Positions 6,438 to 13,041 of a stretch of DNA of 14,426 nucleotides are shown piece by piece. Position 1 is the stretch's first letter. Every line of letters starts with the position of its first letter. The position numbers were made by a program, and so were the translations under genes. The notes below the pieces were generated by a model. That model saw nothing but the letters and a program-made list of their open reading frames with translations. It did no database searches and had not been told where the DNA came from. Source of the DNA: Nitrosopelagicus sp964511265 (GTDB lineage Archaea > Thermoproteota > Nitrososphaeria > Nitrososphaerales > Nitrosopumilaceae); assembly GCA_964511265.1 (NCBI GenBank), contig CAZEES010000026.1, positions 1 to 14,426 on the forward strand, given 5' to 3'.

Positions 6438-7511
6438 ATGACTGAAGAAATAACTTTAGAAAGTCTGGCCGGTGTTGGTCCAGTAACAACTAGAAAACTC
6501 AATGATGCTGGAATTCATAATATTATGGATCTAGTAGTCCGAGGTCCTGTAGAAATAGCCGAACTCACAAGTATGGATATTGAAACTGCAGGAAAACTTG
6601 TTGAAAAAGCAAGAGAAGGTCTAGTTGAAGGTGGACTAATTCAGAAAGATTTTGTTAGTGCAAATGAGTTATATAAAAAGAGACAGTCCATTGGTAAAAT
6701 TACCACTGCAACTGAAGCTTTAGATACACTATTTGCTGGTGGAGTAGAAACTCAAGCATTAACTGAAGTCTATGGTGAATTTGGATGTGGTAAAACACAA
6801 TTCTGTCACACAATGTGTGTACAAGTTCAAAAATCTAAAGAAGAAGGTGGTCTTGAAGGTGGTGTATTATACATCGATACTGAAAATACCTTCAGACCTG
6901 AAAGAATAGTTTCAATTGCACAAGCAAATGGAATGGATCCTGAAAAAGCACTTGACAACATTATAGTTGCAAGAGCCTATAACAGCTCCCACCAAATTCT
7001 TATTCTTGAAGAAGCCAGTACTTTGATAAAAGAACACAATATCAAATTAGTTGTAGCAGATTCTGCAGTAGGTCTATTTAGATCAGAATATCTTGGAAGA
7101 GGTACTCTAGCAACACGTCAACAAAAACTAAACAAATTTGTTCATTTGTTAGTCAGATTGGCTGAAACATACAATGTTGCTGCTATTGCAACAAACCAGG
7201 TTATGCATTCTCCTGACCAATTCTTTGGTGACCCAACAAGACCTGTTGGTGGTAATGTAGTTGCACATACAAGTACATACCGAATTTACTTTAAGAAATC
7301 AGGTAAAAAGAGAATTGCAAGAATGGTCGATAGTCCACACCACCCAGAAATGGATGTTGTCTTTGCATTAGGTGATGCCGGCGTAATAGATCCAGAAGAT
7401 GCAACAAAGAAGAAGAAGACTACCAAAAAGTCTGAGCCTAAAGAGGAAGTTCCAGAAACTCCTGATGTTAGCGCAGAACCACTAGATTCTGAATCAACCA
7501 ATCTAGAATAG
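6438..7511 (+). CDS. radA: DNA repair and recombination protein RadA
   Basis: RadA is the archaeal Rad51/RecA recombinase that forms filaments on single-stranded DNA and catalyses strand exchange. The 357 aa protein has an N-terminal helix-hairpin-helix domain (about 5-65, with LAGVGPVTTRKLNDAGI), the inter-subunit polymerisation motif FVSA (72-75), Walker A GEFGCGKT (113-120), Walker B LVVADS (204-209), loop L1 near YLGRGTLATRQQ and loop L2 near MHSPDQFFGDPTRPVGGN. The Walker A has Cys117 where many RadA proteins have Ser. After the conserved core ends near 320 there is a low-complexity Lys- then Glu/Pro/Ser-rich tail of about 35 residues, probably disordered. The ATG start fits the HhH domain and lies 27 nt after a TATA-like centre. 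Confidence 0.97.
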   Translation: MTEEITLESLAGVGPVTTRKLNDAGIHNIMDLVVRGPVEIAELTSMDIETAGKLVEKAREGLVEGGLIQKDFVSANELYKKRQSIGKITTATEALDTLFAGGVETQALTEVYGEFGCGKTQFCHTMCVQVQKSKEEGGLEGGVLYIDTENTFRPERIVSIAQANGMDPEKALDNIIVARAYNSSHQILILEEASTLIKEHNIKLVVADSAVGLFRSEYLGRGTLATRQQKLNKFVHLLVRLAETYNVAAIATNQVMHSPDQFFGDPTRPVGGNVVAHTSTYRIYFKKSGKKRIARMVDSPHHPEMDVVFALGDAGVIDPEDATKKKKTTKKSEPKEEVPETPDVSAEPLDSESTNLE

Positions 7512-7516
7512 TCTTA

Positions 7517-7539
7517 GTTCTCCCTCTTTTCATTTTATC
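7517..7539 (+). terminator. T-rich stretch after radA
   Basis: A pyrimidine-rich tract with several T clusters follows the radA stop within about 30 nt. Archaeal termination often occurs at such T-rich stretches without a hairpin. Supported by composition only. Confidence 0.3.
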
Positions 7540-7552
7540 TAAAAATTTCCTG

Positions 7553-7566
7553 ATAAATCTTATACT
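7553..7566 (+). promoter_or_regulatory. AT-rich promoter-like element before the eL21 operon
   Basis: ATAAATCTTATACT lies 38-51 nt before the eL21 ATG, which would give a transcript with a short leader (about 15-22 nt) carrying the Shine-Dalgarno at 7588. A second candidate, CTTAAAATAAG (7570-7580), would give an almost leaderless message lacking that Shine-Dalgarno, so it is less likely. Confidence 0.35.
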
Positions 7567-7587
7567 AGTCTTAAAATAAGGGCAAAC

Positions 7588-7594
7588 AGGTGAT
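7588..7594 (+). promoter_or_regulatory. Shine-Dalgarno of eL21
   Basis: AGGTGAT is a perfect complement to the archaeal 16S 3' end, 9 nt before the ATG at 7604, followed by a run of T. The same AGGTGAT plus T-run is repeated exactly before the DUF655 gene. Confidence 0.65.
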
Positions 7595-7603
7595 TTTTTT
7601 AAT

Positions 7604-7903
7604 ATGGCAACTAAAAAAACATCTGGCCGTTCTCACGGATTTAAACACAAATCTCGATCTGTAATGACAAAGAAAGGTCCTCGTGGAGTATCCTTCTTAC
7701 TAAGAGAGTATAATGTTGGTGATAGGGCATTAGTTCAAATCGATTCATCACAGCACAAAGGATTACCTCATAGACGTTATCACGGAAAAGTGGGACTCGT
7801 TACTGAAGTAGGTAGACGACATGTAGTTCTAGATGTAAAATTAGGTGAAAAATCAAAAACTTTAATCACTAGACTTGACCATATCAAACCATTCGGTGTA
7901 TAA
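7604..7903 (+). CDS. rpl21e: Large ribosomal subunit protein eL21
   Basis: eL21 is an archaeal/eukaryotic-specific protein of the large ribosomal subunit. The 99 aa sequence begins with the family pattern SHGFKHKSRSVMTKKGPRG (residues 10-28) and has an SH3-like barrel segment: VGDRALVQID, GLPHRRYHGKVGLVTE and LITRLDHIKPF. Length and motifs are typical. It opens a transcription unit with rpo4, the DUF655 gene, ksgA and a HemK-like methyltransferase, a gene order I recognise as common in archaea. The stop is followed after one base by the rpo4 ATG, and the end of this gene contains GGTG that can serve as the rpo4 Shine-Dalgarno. Confidence 0.96.
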   Translation: MATKKTSGRSHGFKHKSRSVMTKKGPRGVSFLLREYNVGDRALVQIDSSQHKGLPHRRYHGKVGLVTEVGRRHVVLDVKLGEKSKTLITRLDHIKPFGV

Positions 7904-7904
7904 A

Positions 7905-8231
7905 ATGGAAGAAGTAAAAAAGAAACAAGCTGTTTCGCTTTCTGAAGTAAAAGAATTGTTGAAAAATCAAGATCCAGAAAATATGGATCAAATTCAAAGG
8001 TGGACTTTTGATTACGTTTCCAAAGTTTCATCATTGGAAGCTGAATCTGCAAAAAAGATGAAACAACAACTTGTCAAAGATTGTAAAATTACTGAAGAAG
8101 AGGCTGTTGAACTGATCAACATATGCCCAAAGACGATGTCTGAATTGCGTTCTTTTACATTTGGATGGAAAAAATTAATTCTAACTGAAACTTTAGAAAA
8201 GATTCTCAAAATCATCAAGGACAACAGCTAG
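7905..8231 (+). CDS. rpoF: DNA-directed RNA polymerase subunit Rpo4 (RpoF, Rpb4-like)
   Basis: Rpo4 pairs with Rpo7 (RpoE) to form the stalk of archaeal RNA polymerase, which helps promoter opening and binds emerging RNA. From the ATG at 7905 it is 108 aa and almost wholly helical, with the HRDC-like family pattern RWTFDYVSKVSSLEAESA, then ITEEEAVELINICPKTMSELRSF and LETLEKILKII-type C-terminal helices. The frame extends 30 nt upstream into eL21, but the ATG at 7905 lies 5 nt after a GGTGT Shine-Dalgarno-like stretch and gives the usual family length, so it is preferred. It sits one base after the eL21 stop, indicating coupled translation. The Rpo7 gene is not in this window. Confidence 0.92.
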   Translation: MEEVKKKQAVSLSEVKELLKNQDPENMDQIQRWTFDYVSKVSSLEAESAKKMKQQLVKDCKITEEEAVELINICPKTMSELRSFTFGWKKLILTETLEKILKIIKDNS

Positions 8232-8237
8232 ATAACT

Positions 8238-8244
8238 AGGTGAT
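8238..8244 (+). promoter_or_regulatory. Shine-Dalgarno deciding the DUF655 gene start
   Basis: AGGTGAT followed by a T-run repeats the eL21 site base for base over 13 nt. The GTG at 8240 that begins the longest frame is part of this site, so initiation at the in-frame TTG at 8249, 4 nt beyond the motif, is more plausible. Confidence 0.55.
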
Positions 8245-8248
8245 TTTT

Positions 8249-8815
8249 TTGGAAAGGGGAACTACCCAGTCACGTAAATATGAAGAATATGCATATGTTT
8301 TAGATTTTTCATCCAGAGGAAGATCAAAGACCGTACGAGGACGAGAAGGAATTATTGTAACTGCATTAGGAGAAGAACGTTTGACACTACTTGAAATTCT
8401 TGGTTTAGATGAATCTGAATTTGAAATTGGTGAAAAAATTTACATTGGAAAAGAAGGACGAACAAAAGTCCAGTCTGTCTTAGGAAAACTAGATTTTGAA
8501 CAATTATCAGATTCTGCACAAACTGAATTAAATAATGTGGTCTCTACAATTGTCACAAACAATGAATCTAGATTTGTAAATTATATTAATAATGCACAAC
8601 CATTGACCCCACGAAAACATTCGCTTGAACTTATTCCTGGAATTGGAAAAACATACTTGAAAGTTATAATTGATGAAATTAACAAAAAAAAATTCGATGA
8701 CTATAAGGATCTTGAATCACGCGCTGGAATCAAAGACCCTGTAAATCATCTATCTAAAAGAATTATTGAAGAAATTTCTGGTGAAACACAGTTTAGACTA
8801 TTTGTCAAAAAATGA
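8249..8815 (+). CDS. DUF655 family protein with helix-hairpin-helix
   Basis: This archaeal protein family has no assigned reaction and is typically encoded between rpo4 and ksgA, which suggests an RNA- or nucleic-acid-binding role linked to ribosome biogenesis or transcription. From TTG 8249 it is 188 aa. The N-terminal half contains the family opening KYEEYAYVLDF and a beta-rich, OB-like stretch (VTALGEERLTLLEILG, GEKIYIGKEGRTKV). The C-terminal half carries a helix-hairpin-helix, LIPGIGKTYLK (128-138), followed by FDDYKDLESRAGIKDP, which resembles nucleic-acid-binding HhH folds. The GTG at 8240 would add three residues but is embedded in the Shine-Dalgarno. The 3' end overlaps ksgA by four bases (ATGA). 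Family identity is confident; function is not known. Confidence 0.85.
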   Translation: MERGTTQSRKYEEYAYVLDFSSRGRSKTVRGREGIIVTALGEERLTLLEILGLDESEFEIGEKIYIGKEGRTKVQSVLGKLDFEQLSDSAQTELNNVVSTIVTNNESRFVNYINNAQPLTPRKHSLELIPGIGKTYLKVIIDEINKKKFDDYKDLESRAGIKDPVNHLSKRIIEEISGETQFRLFVKK

Positions 8816-9516
8816 GTATTAGAAAAAAATTAGGGCAAAACTTTCTTAATTCAAAACCAATTGCAAAATTCATTGTTGACTCTGCAAAAATTTCAAAAAA
8901 TGACACTGTATATGAAATAGGAATTGGAAAAGGAATTCTTACTCCGTTTCTTTGCGAACAATCAAAAAATGTAATTTCAGTTGAAAAAGATCATCGGCTT
9001 TATGAGGAAACAACCATCAAGTTCTCCAAAATCAAAAATCTAAAAATTATTCATGGTGATGGATTCAAACAAAATGAAAAATTTGATATATTTGTTTCAA
9101 ATTTACCGTATTCTGAAAGCAAAAAGGCAATTCATTGGATGCTGATGAATAAATTTGCCTATGGAATAGTTATGGTACAATATGATTTTGCAAAAAAGTT
9201 ACTAGCTGAAAAACAAGAAAGAAAAGCCATATCTGTTTTAGCCCAATCTGGATTTGAAATGAATATTTTAAAAAAAATTGGAAAAGAAAATTTTACCCCT
9301 AATCCAAAAATTGCATCTGCAATAATGTCATTTCATAGGAAAACCACACTTTCAAAAGAACTAATACAATCTGTAAATCTAATGTTTTCATTTAGAAGGA
9401 AAAAAATTCAAAATATTGGAAAGAAACTAGGATTAGAAATAAAATCTAATGATAGATTAGAAGAGATGAACAATGAAGAAATTATCAAATTTGCAAAAAA
9501 AATTGGAAAAATCTGA
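8812..9516 (+). CDS. ksgA: rRNA adenine dimethyltransferase KsgA/Dim1
   Basis: KsgA/Dim1 dimethylates two adjacent adenines in the 3'-terminal helix of 16S rRNA during small-subunit maturation. The protein has the family N-terminus KKLGQNFLNS (5-14), SAM motif I EIGIGKG (35-41), acidic VEKD (57-60), HGDGF (81-85), the catalytic motif NLPYSESK (97-104) and FTPNPKIASAIMSF (161-174). At 234 aa it is shorter than the usual 260-280, mainly because the C-terminal domain is small. The ATG overlaps the stop of the DUF655 gene as ATGA, indicating translational coupling. The 3' end overlaps the next methyltransferase by 44 nt. Identity is secure. Confidence 0.94.
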   Translation: MSIRKKLGQNFLNSKPIAKFIVDSAKISKNDTVYEIGIGKGILTPFLCEQSKNVISVEKDHRLYEETTIKFSKIKNLKIIHGDGFKQNEKFDIFVSNLPYSESKKAIHWMLMNKFAYGIVMVQYDFAKKLLAEKQERKAISVLAQSGFEMNILKKIGKENFTPNPKIASAIMSFHRKTTLSKELIQSVNLMFSFRRKKIQNIGKKLGLEIKSNDRLEEMNNEEIIKFAKKIGKI

Positions 9517-10033
9517 ACAGTATCTGCCTGCTGAAGATACTTTCTTTCTTGCAGATCAGTTAAAGGGTATCTATGGAGATTCTGCATTAGACATTGGATG
9601 TGGTTCAGGTTATCTAGCTGATGTCTTAAAATCTACTTTTAGCTTAGTTGTTGGAACTGATATAAGCTTCAACACGCTTATTGAACAAAACTTCAAAACC
9701 CAAAATGTAATCTGTTGTCATTCTGCTGACGCCTTAAATCTAAAATTTGATCTAATAATCTGTAATCTCCCATATCTTGCAACAGATGAAATTGTTGATA
9801 TTGCAACTGACGGTGGCAAAGATGGACTAGAAATCCCAATGGAAATTATCTCTTCAGCATTACCACATTTATCTCAAAAAGGAAGATTTCTCTTCGTAAC
9901 ATCCTCTTTGTCGGATTACATGGGTTTGATAGATTTTGTTAAATCTCAAAAATTTGAGGCTAATATGATTGCCAAGAAAAAGTTATTCTTTGAAGAGTTA
10001 ATCATTGTAGAGGTAAAACACTTACTTACGTAA
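9473..10033 (+). CDS. HemK/Mtq2-like class I methyltransferase
   Basis: The protein resembles the archaeal/eukaryotic HemK-Mtq2 family, which methylates the glutamine of the GGQ motif in class I release factors (aRF1), usually with Trm112 as partner. At 186 aa it has the short Mtq2-type architecture without the bacterial PrmC N-terminal helical domain. Visible motifs are the opening QYLPAEDTFFLADQL (16-30), SAM motif I LDIGCGSGYLA (39-49), TDIS (62-65), ICNLPYLATDE (96-106) and TDGGKDGLEIPMEII (112-126). The usual NPPY is NLPY here. The chosen ATG lies inside ksgA with only a weak GAGATGA-like stretch before it; TTG codons at 9491 and 9503 are alternatives close to the conserved start. It is the last gene of the eL21 operon and overlaps the convergent dehydrogenase by 12 nt. 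No trm112 gene is visible here. Confidence 0.85.
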   Translation: MKKLSNLQKKLEKSEQYLPAEDTFFLADQLKGIYGDSALDIGCGSGYLADVLKSTFSLVVGTDISFNTLIEQNFKTQNVICCHSADALNLKFDLIICNLPYLATDEIVDIATDGGKDGLEIPMEIISSALPHLSQKGRFLFVTSSLSDYMGLIDFVKSQKFEANMIAKKKLFFEELIIVEVKHLLT

Positions 10034-11056
10034 ATTTGATTTTGCAAGATTTGAAATCTCTTCTGACATCTGAGTGGTTGTTGCCTCTCCACCAATATCA
10101 AATGTAACATATTTTCCATCATTGATTACCTGTTCTGTTGCTGAAAAAATTGCATCCCTGATGTCTTTTTCCCCTAAATAATCAGCCATCCATGCACCTG
10201 CAAGTACTGTAGCCGTTGGGTTAACTTTGTTTTGACCTTTGAAAGATGGTGCACTTCCATGTGCAGCCTCAAACATTGCATAATTTTTCCCCATGTTTGA
10301 TGAATAGATTAGTCCGATTGAACCTACAATTCCTGAAGCAAGTTCTGAAATTATATCCATGAATAGATTTGTACTAACTAGTACTGAATTGTTAAACTGT
10401 TCTGGATTGATAACTAATTGCTGTGCCATATTGTCAATGTAAATCTCCTCTAATTCCATACTTGGATAATTTTTTAGTGAATTTTGTACCTCTTCAAAGA
10501 ACAGACCATCAGTCTTTTTCAAAATATTACGTTTTGTTATCGCTACAACCTTGTTTAATTCATATTTCTTTGCCCAATCAAGAGCTGAATCCATAAATCT
10601 GGCACATCCTTTTCTTGAAATCTTTCTAATTGCAATTGCGGCATCATCGCTTAGTTGTGTTTCTATTCCTGTGTACAATCCTTCTGTTGCTTCCCTAAAA
10701 CATACAAAATCCACGTTTCTATTTGGTGTCAATCTTTTGAAAGTTTTCACCGGTCTAATATTTGCAAACAACTCGAATTTTTGTCTTAATGTCACTGCAA
10801 CACTCCTTGGAGCGCCTGGCTTTGGTATGGTAGTTGTTGGTCCTTTGAAACATGCATCCACTTCTTCTAATGTCTGCATAGTTGATTCAGGAATGTATGA
10901 AGTATCTTTGCTTCCATTTTTCTCCCACTGTTCAGATCCTGCATCACAAAATACTATCTCTGACTGGAAATTACAATCTTTTAGAATGCCTGTCATTGCA
11001 TCAACAATCTCTGGTCCTATTCCATCACCTTTCATTATTGCAACTTTTTTTGTCAT
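10022..11056 (-). CDS. Isocitrate/isopropylmalate dehydrogenase family protein, probably isocitrate dehydrogenase
   Basis: This 344 aa protein belongs to the beta-decarboxylating dehydrogenases (isocitrate, isopropylmalate, homoisocitrate). It shows GDGIGPEI (10-17), LRQKFELFANIRPVK (90-104), REATEGLYTGIE (121-132), which is closer to isocitrate/homoisocitrate than to isopropylmalate enzymes, ITKRNILKKTDG with likely catalytic K175, Y128, and acidic metal ligands at D208 and D234. At the third acidic position an Asp is replaced by E238. The coenzyme loop GSAPSFKGQNKVNP (267-280) has an aromatic at 272 and V278 and lacks the Asp typical of NAD enzymes, resembling NADP-dependent forms. I infer NADP-isocitrate dehydrogenase, feeding 2-oxoglutarate and reductant to biosynthesis, but another substrate is possible. 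It is monocistronic, with a TATA-like box 21-29 nt upstream of the ATG. Confidence 0.82.
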   Translation of the reverse strand: MTKKVAIMKGDGIGPEIVDAMTGILKDCNFQSEIVFCDAGSEQWEKNGSKDTSYIPESTMQTLEEVDACFKGPTTTIPKPGAPRSVAVTLRQKFELFANIRPVKTFKRLTPNRNVDFVCFREATEGLYTGIETQLSDDAAIAIRKISRKGCARFMDSALDWAKKYELNKVVAITKRNILKKTDGLFFEEVQNSLKNYPSMELEEIYIDNMAQQLVINPEQFNNSVLVSTNLFMDIISELASGIVGSIGLIYSSNMGKNYAMFEAAHGSAPSFKGQNKVNPTATVLAGAWMADYLGEKDIRDAIFSATEQVINDGKYVTFDIGGEATTTQMSEEISNLAKSNLRK

Positions 11057-11076
11057 ATGAAAATCAATATTTTCAA

Positions 11077-11085
11077 TTATTTAAT
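11077..11085 (-). promoter_or_regulatory. TATA-like promoter element of the dehydrogenase gene
   Basis: On the minus strand ATTAAATAA is centred about 25 nt before the ATG at 11056, predicting a leaderless message. It shares the 79 bp divergent region with the ABC transporter promoter. Confidence 0.45.
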
Positions 11086-11106
11086 CCATTAGCAATTTTA
11101 GCAAGT

Positions 11107-11116
11107 AAATTATATT
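11107..11116 (+). promoter_or_regulatory. TATA-like promoter element of the ABC transporter operon
   Basis: AAATTATATT is centred about 25 nt before the ATG at 11136, again fitting a leaderless transcript with no Shine-Dalgarno. Confidence 0.45.
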
Positions 11117-11135
11117 CTAAATCTAATATTCACTC

Positions 11136-12140
11136 ATGAATGCAATAGAAATTGATTCTTTAACAAAAAATTTCAAAAAATCTGTTGCAATTGATAATAT
11201 CTCTCTAAATGTTGAAGAAGGTGAAATCTTTGGTTTTCTTGGACCTAATGGTGCTGGAAAAAGCACTACAATGATGATTCTAACAACTTTGCTCAAACCC
11301 ACTAGTGGTAATGCATCTGTATGTGGCTTTGATGTGGTGTCAAACGCATCTAAAGTACGTCAAAGCATTGGATTTGTTCAACAAGAGATAGGAATTGATG
11401 AATATCTCACTGCACGAGAAAACCTACAGTTTCAATGCAAAATCAGTCAAATTCCAACCGCTCAAATCAAAAGTAGAATTGAAGAAGTAATTGACTTGGT
11501 AGAATTAACTGAAAAACAAGATGAACCCTCAATTACATTTTCAGGTGGAATGAGAAAACGATTGGATATTGCATGTGGATTAATTCATAGACCAAAAGTC
11601 TTGTTTTTAGATGAACCCACTGTTGGATTAGATATTCAAACACGTAGAAAAATTTGGGAGTATATTAGAAAAATCCACAAAGAATTTGGAATGACACTTT
11701 TTGTTTCAACACACTATATGGAAGAGGCTGATAATCTATGTGATCGAGTTGGTATTATTGACTATGGAAAAATTCAGATAGTTGACACTCCTGAATCCAT
11801 GAAAAATAAACTAGAAACAGACATGATAACATTCTCTGTACTTCCTGATGAAATAAAAAAAGAACAGTTTATTGAAAAACTCAAAACACTTGATCTAATA
11901 AAAAATGTAAACATTAATGAAACTAACATGACTGTTCAGTCGTCGGATTCAACTCAAGTAATACCAAAAATATTCCAACTATCATCTGAAATTGGACTTG
12001 CCATTGATTCGTTTGTATTGAATAAACCTACTTTAGATGATGTCTTCATTTCATACACTGGCCATAATCTTCGAGATGGCACAAATGGAAAATTCAATAA
12101 AAGAAAATCATACAATCAATCTAGGAGACGTGGACTATGA
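11136..12140 (+). CDS. ABC transporter ATP-binding protein, DrrA-type
   Basis: This is the nucleotide-binding subunit of an ABC-2 (DrrAB-like) exporter. The 334 aa protein shows Walker A GPNGAGKST (36-44), a Q-loop around Q82-Q83, the signature FSGGMRKRLDIACG (135-148), Walker B VLFLDEPTVGLD (155-166) and the switch STHYMEEAD with H193. The roughly 100-residue C-terminal extension after the ATPase core, ending in a strongly basic stretch (KFNKRKSYNQSRRR), is usual for the DrrA subfamily. The gene overlaps the permease start as ATGA, so the two subunits are co-translated. Substrate cannot be read from sequence; relatives export lipophilic compounds, antibiotics or surface polymers. It is divergent from the dehydrogenase gene. 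Confidence 0.93.
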   Translation: MNAIEIDSLTKNFKKSVAIDNISLNVEEGEIFGFLGPNGAGKSTTMMILTTLLKPTSGNASVCGFDVVSNASKVRQSIGFVQQEIGIDEYLTARENLQFQCKISQIPTAQIKSRIEEVIDLVELTEKQDEPSITFSGGMRKRLDIACGLIHRPKVLFLDEPTVGLDIQTRRKIWEYIRKIHKEFGMTLFVSTHYMEEADNLCDRVGIIDYGKIQIVDTPESMKNKLETDMITFSVLPDEIKKEQFIEKLKTLDLIKNVNINETNMTVQSSDSTQVIPKIFQLSSEIGLAIDSFVLNKPTLDDVFISYTGHNLRDGTNGKFNKRKSYNQSRRRGL

Positions 12141-12913
12141 TCATTTCTGACACGTACGCAATTTTCTGGCGTGAAATGAAACGTTATAGAAAGTCGAAGA
12201 GTGGAGTAATTATTAGATTAATTCAACCTGCAATTTGGATTATAGTGATGGGAAATATCTTTGCTGGAACACAACCGTTAATTCAATCTGTTGGGTTTGA
12301 TGGTGAATATATTGAATTTATGGCCCCAGGAGTCTTGATTCTCACTGCAATTTTTACTAGTATTTTTGGTGGTGTAAACACTTTGTGGGATAGACGTTAC
12401 GGTTTTATGAATAAAGCATTGACATCTCCAATCTCTCGTTCATCGATTGCACTTGGAAAAATGCTTGCAATATCTATGATTGCTGCATTTCAATCTAGTC
12501 TGATTCTTGGAATGGCTCTTGCATTAGGTGTAAGCATGCCTCAACTCTGGATGATTGCCCCCATCATGGGAATTGTCATATTATTCTCAATTGGATTTTC
12601 AGGAATCTCTGTAATGGTTGCAGCTGCTGCAAAATCCCAAGAAACATTCTGGGGAATAATCAATTTTCTTGGAATGCCATTATTCTTACTAAGTCCTGCA
12701 CTATTTCCTCTTGAATTAATGCCAGATTGGCTTGCCTCTGTTGCTGCATTCAATCCTGTTAGTTATACTGTAATTCTTGTTCGGGAGATGATGTCTGGCT
12801 ATGTTGATAGTTTGTCGGCAATGACTAGTATTGCAGTATTAGGGGTATTTAGTATCATAATGATTGGACTTGCTAGTTATGTATTCACTCGTGATGTGAA
12901 CAAACCATTCTAA
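12137..12913 (+). CDS. ABC-2 type transporter permease, DrrB-like
   Basis: The membrane subunit paired with the preceding ATPase. The 258 aa protein has a short basic N-terminal amphipathic region (WREMKRYRKSKS) and about six hydrophobic segments at roughly 25-44, 62-82, 110-133, 138-163, 171-190 and 229-249. The stretch LGMPLFLLSPALFPLELMPDW before the last loop is the hallmark of ABC-2 permeases (DrrB/NodJ type), and NKALTSPISR in the second cytoplasmic loop is the usual ATPase-coupling region. The start ATG overlaps the ATPase stop (ATGA), with AGGAG about 8 nt before it. A single ATPase plus one permease implies a homodimeric exporter. Cargo is unknown. Confidence 0.92.
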   Translation: MIISDTYAIFWREMKRYRKSKSGVIIRLIQPAIWIIVMGNIFAGTQPLIQSVGFDGEYIEFMAPGVLILTAIFTSIFGGVNTLWDRRYGFMNKALTSPISRSSIALGKMLAISMIAAFQSSLILGMALALGVSMPQLWMIAPIMGIVILFSIGFSGISVMVAAAAKSQETFWGIINFLGMPLFLLSPALFPLELMPDWLASVAAFNPVSYTVILVREMMSGYVDSLSAMTSIAVLGVFSIIMIGLASYVFTRDVNKPF

Positions 12914-12930
12914 ATTACATCTTTCTTGGC

Positions 12931-12979
12931 AAAATTACGCAAATTCGGTAATTTTCCAACACGCTGAAAACCTTTTTTT
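12931..12979 (+). terminator. Stem-loop followed by T7 after the ABC operon
   Basis: AAAATTAC (12931-12938) and GTAATTTT (12948-12955) form a perfect 8 bp inverted repeat around a 9 nt loop, and a run of seven T lies at 12973-12979. The T-run is the likelier archaeal termination signal. The AT-rich hairpin is 17 nt before it, too far for a bacterial-type intrinsic terminator, so the dyad could instead be a protein-binding site. Confidence 0.4.
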
Positions 12980-12982
12980 GAC

Positions 12983-12997
12983 AAGATTTACAAAAAA
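12983..12997 (+). promoter_or_regulatory. Candidate promoter of the NHL/HYR gene
   Basis: An AT-rich stretch (AAGATTTACAAAAAA) lies about 50 nt before the ATG at 13042, which would give a leader of roughly 25 nt. An AGAGG Shine-Dalgarno-like site at 13029-13033, 8 nt before the ATG, supports leadered initiation, in contrast to most first genes here. GTTGAT occurs twice, 11 nt apart (13008 and 13019), within this leader. Confidence 0.35.
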
Positions 12998-13041
12998 TAC
13001 TCACTTCGTTGATCTTCAGTTGATTTTAAGAGGAAATCTCG

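Noticed and set aside
7570..7580. CTTAAAATAAG as an operator or TATA box of the eL21 operon
   Set aside because: Only 4-bp arms around AAA, common in AT-rich DNA; as a TATA box it would exclude the strong Shine-Dalgarno from the transcript.
10551..11139. Plus-strand frames opposite the dehydrogenase, one reaching the ABC gene start
   Set aside because: They mirror conserved codons of a clear minus-strand enzyme and have no family features.
12914..13041. C/D box guide RNA or other small RNA in the gap before the NHL gene
   Set aside because: A CTGA is present but there is no C box (RTGATGA) at a suitable distance; no tRNA-like fold seen.
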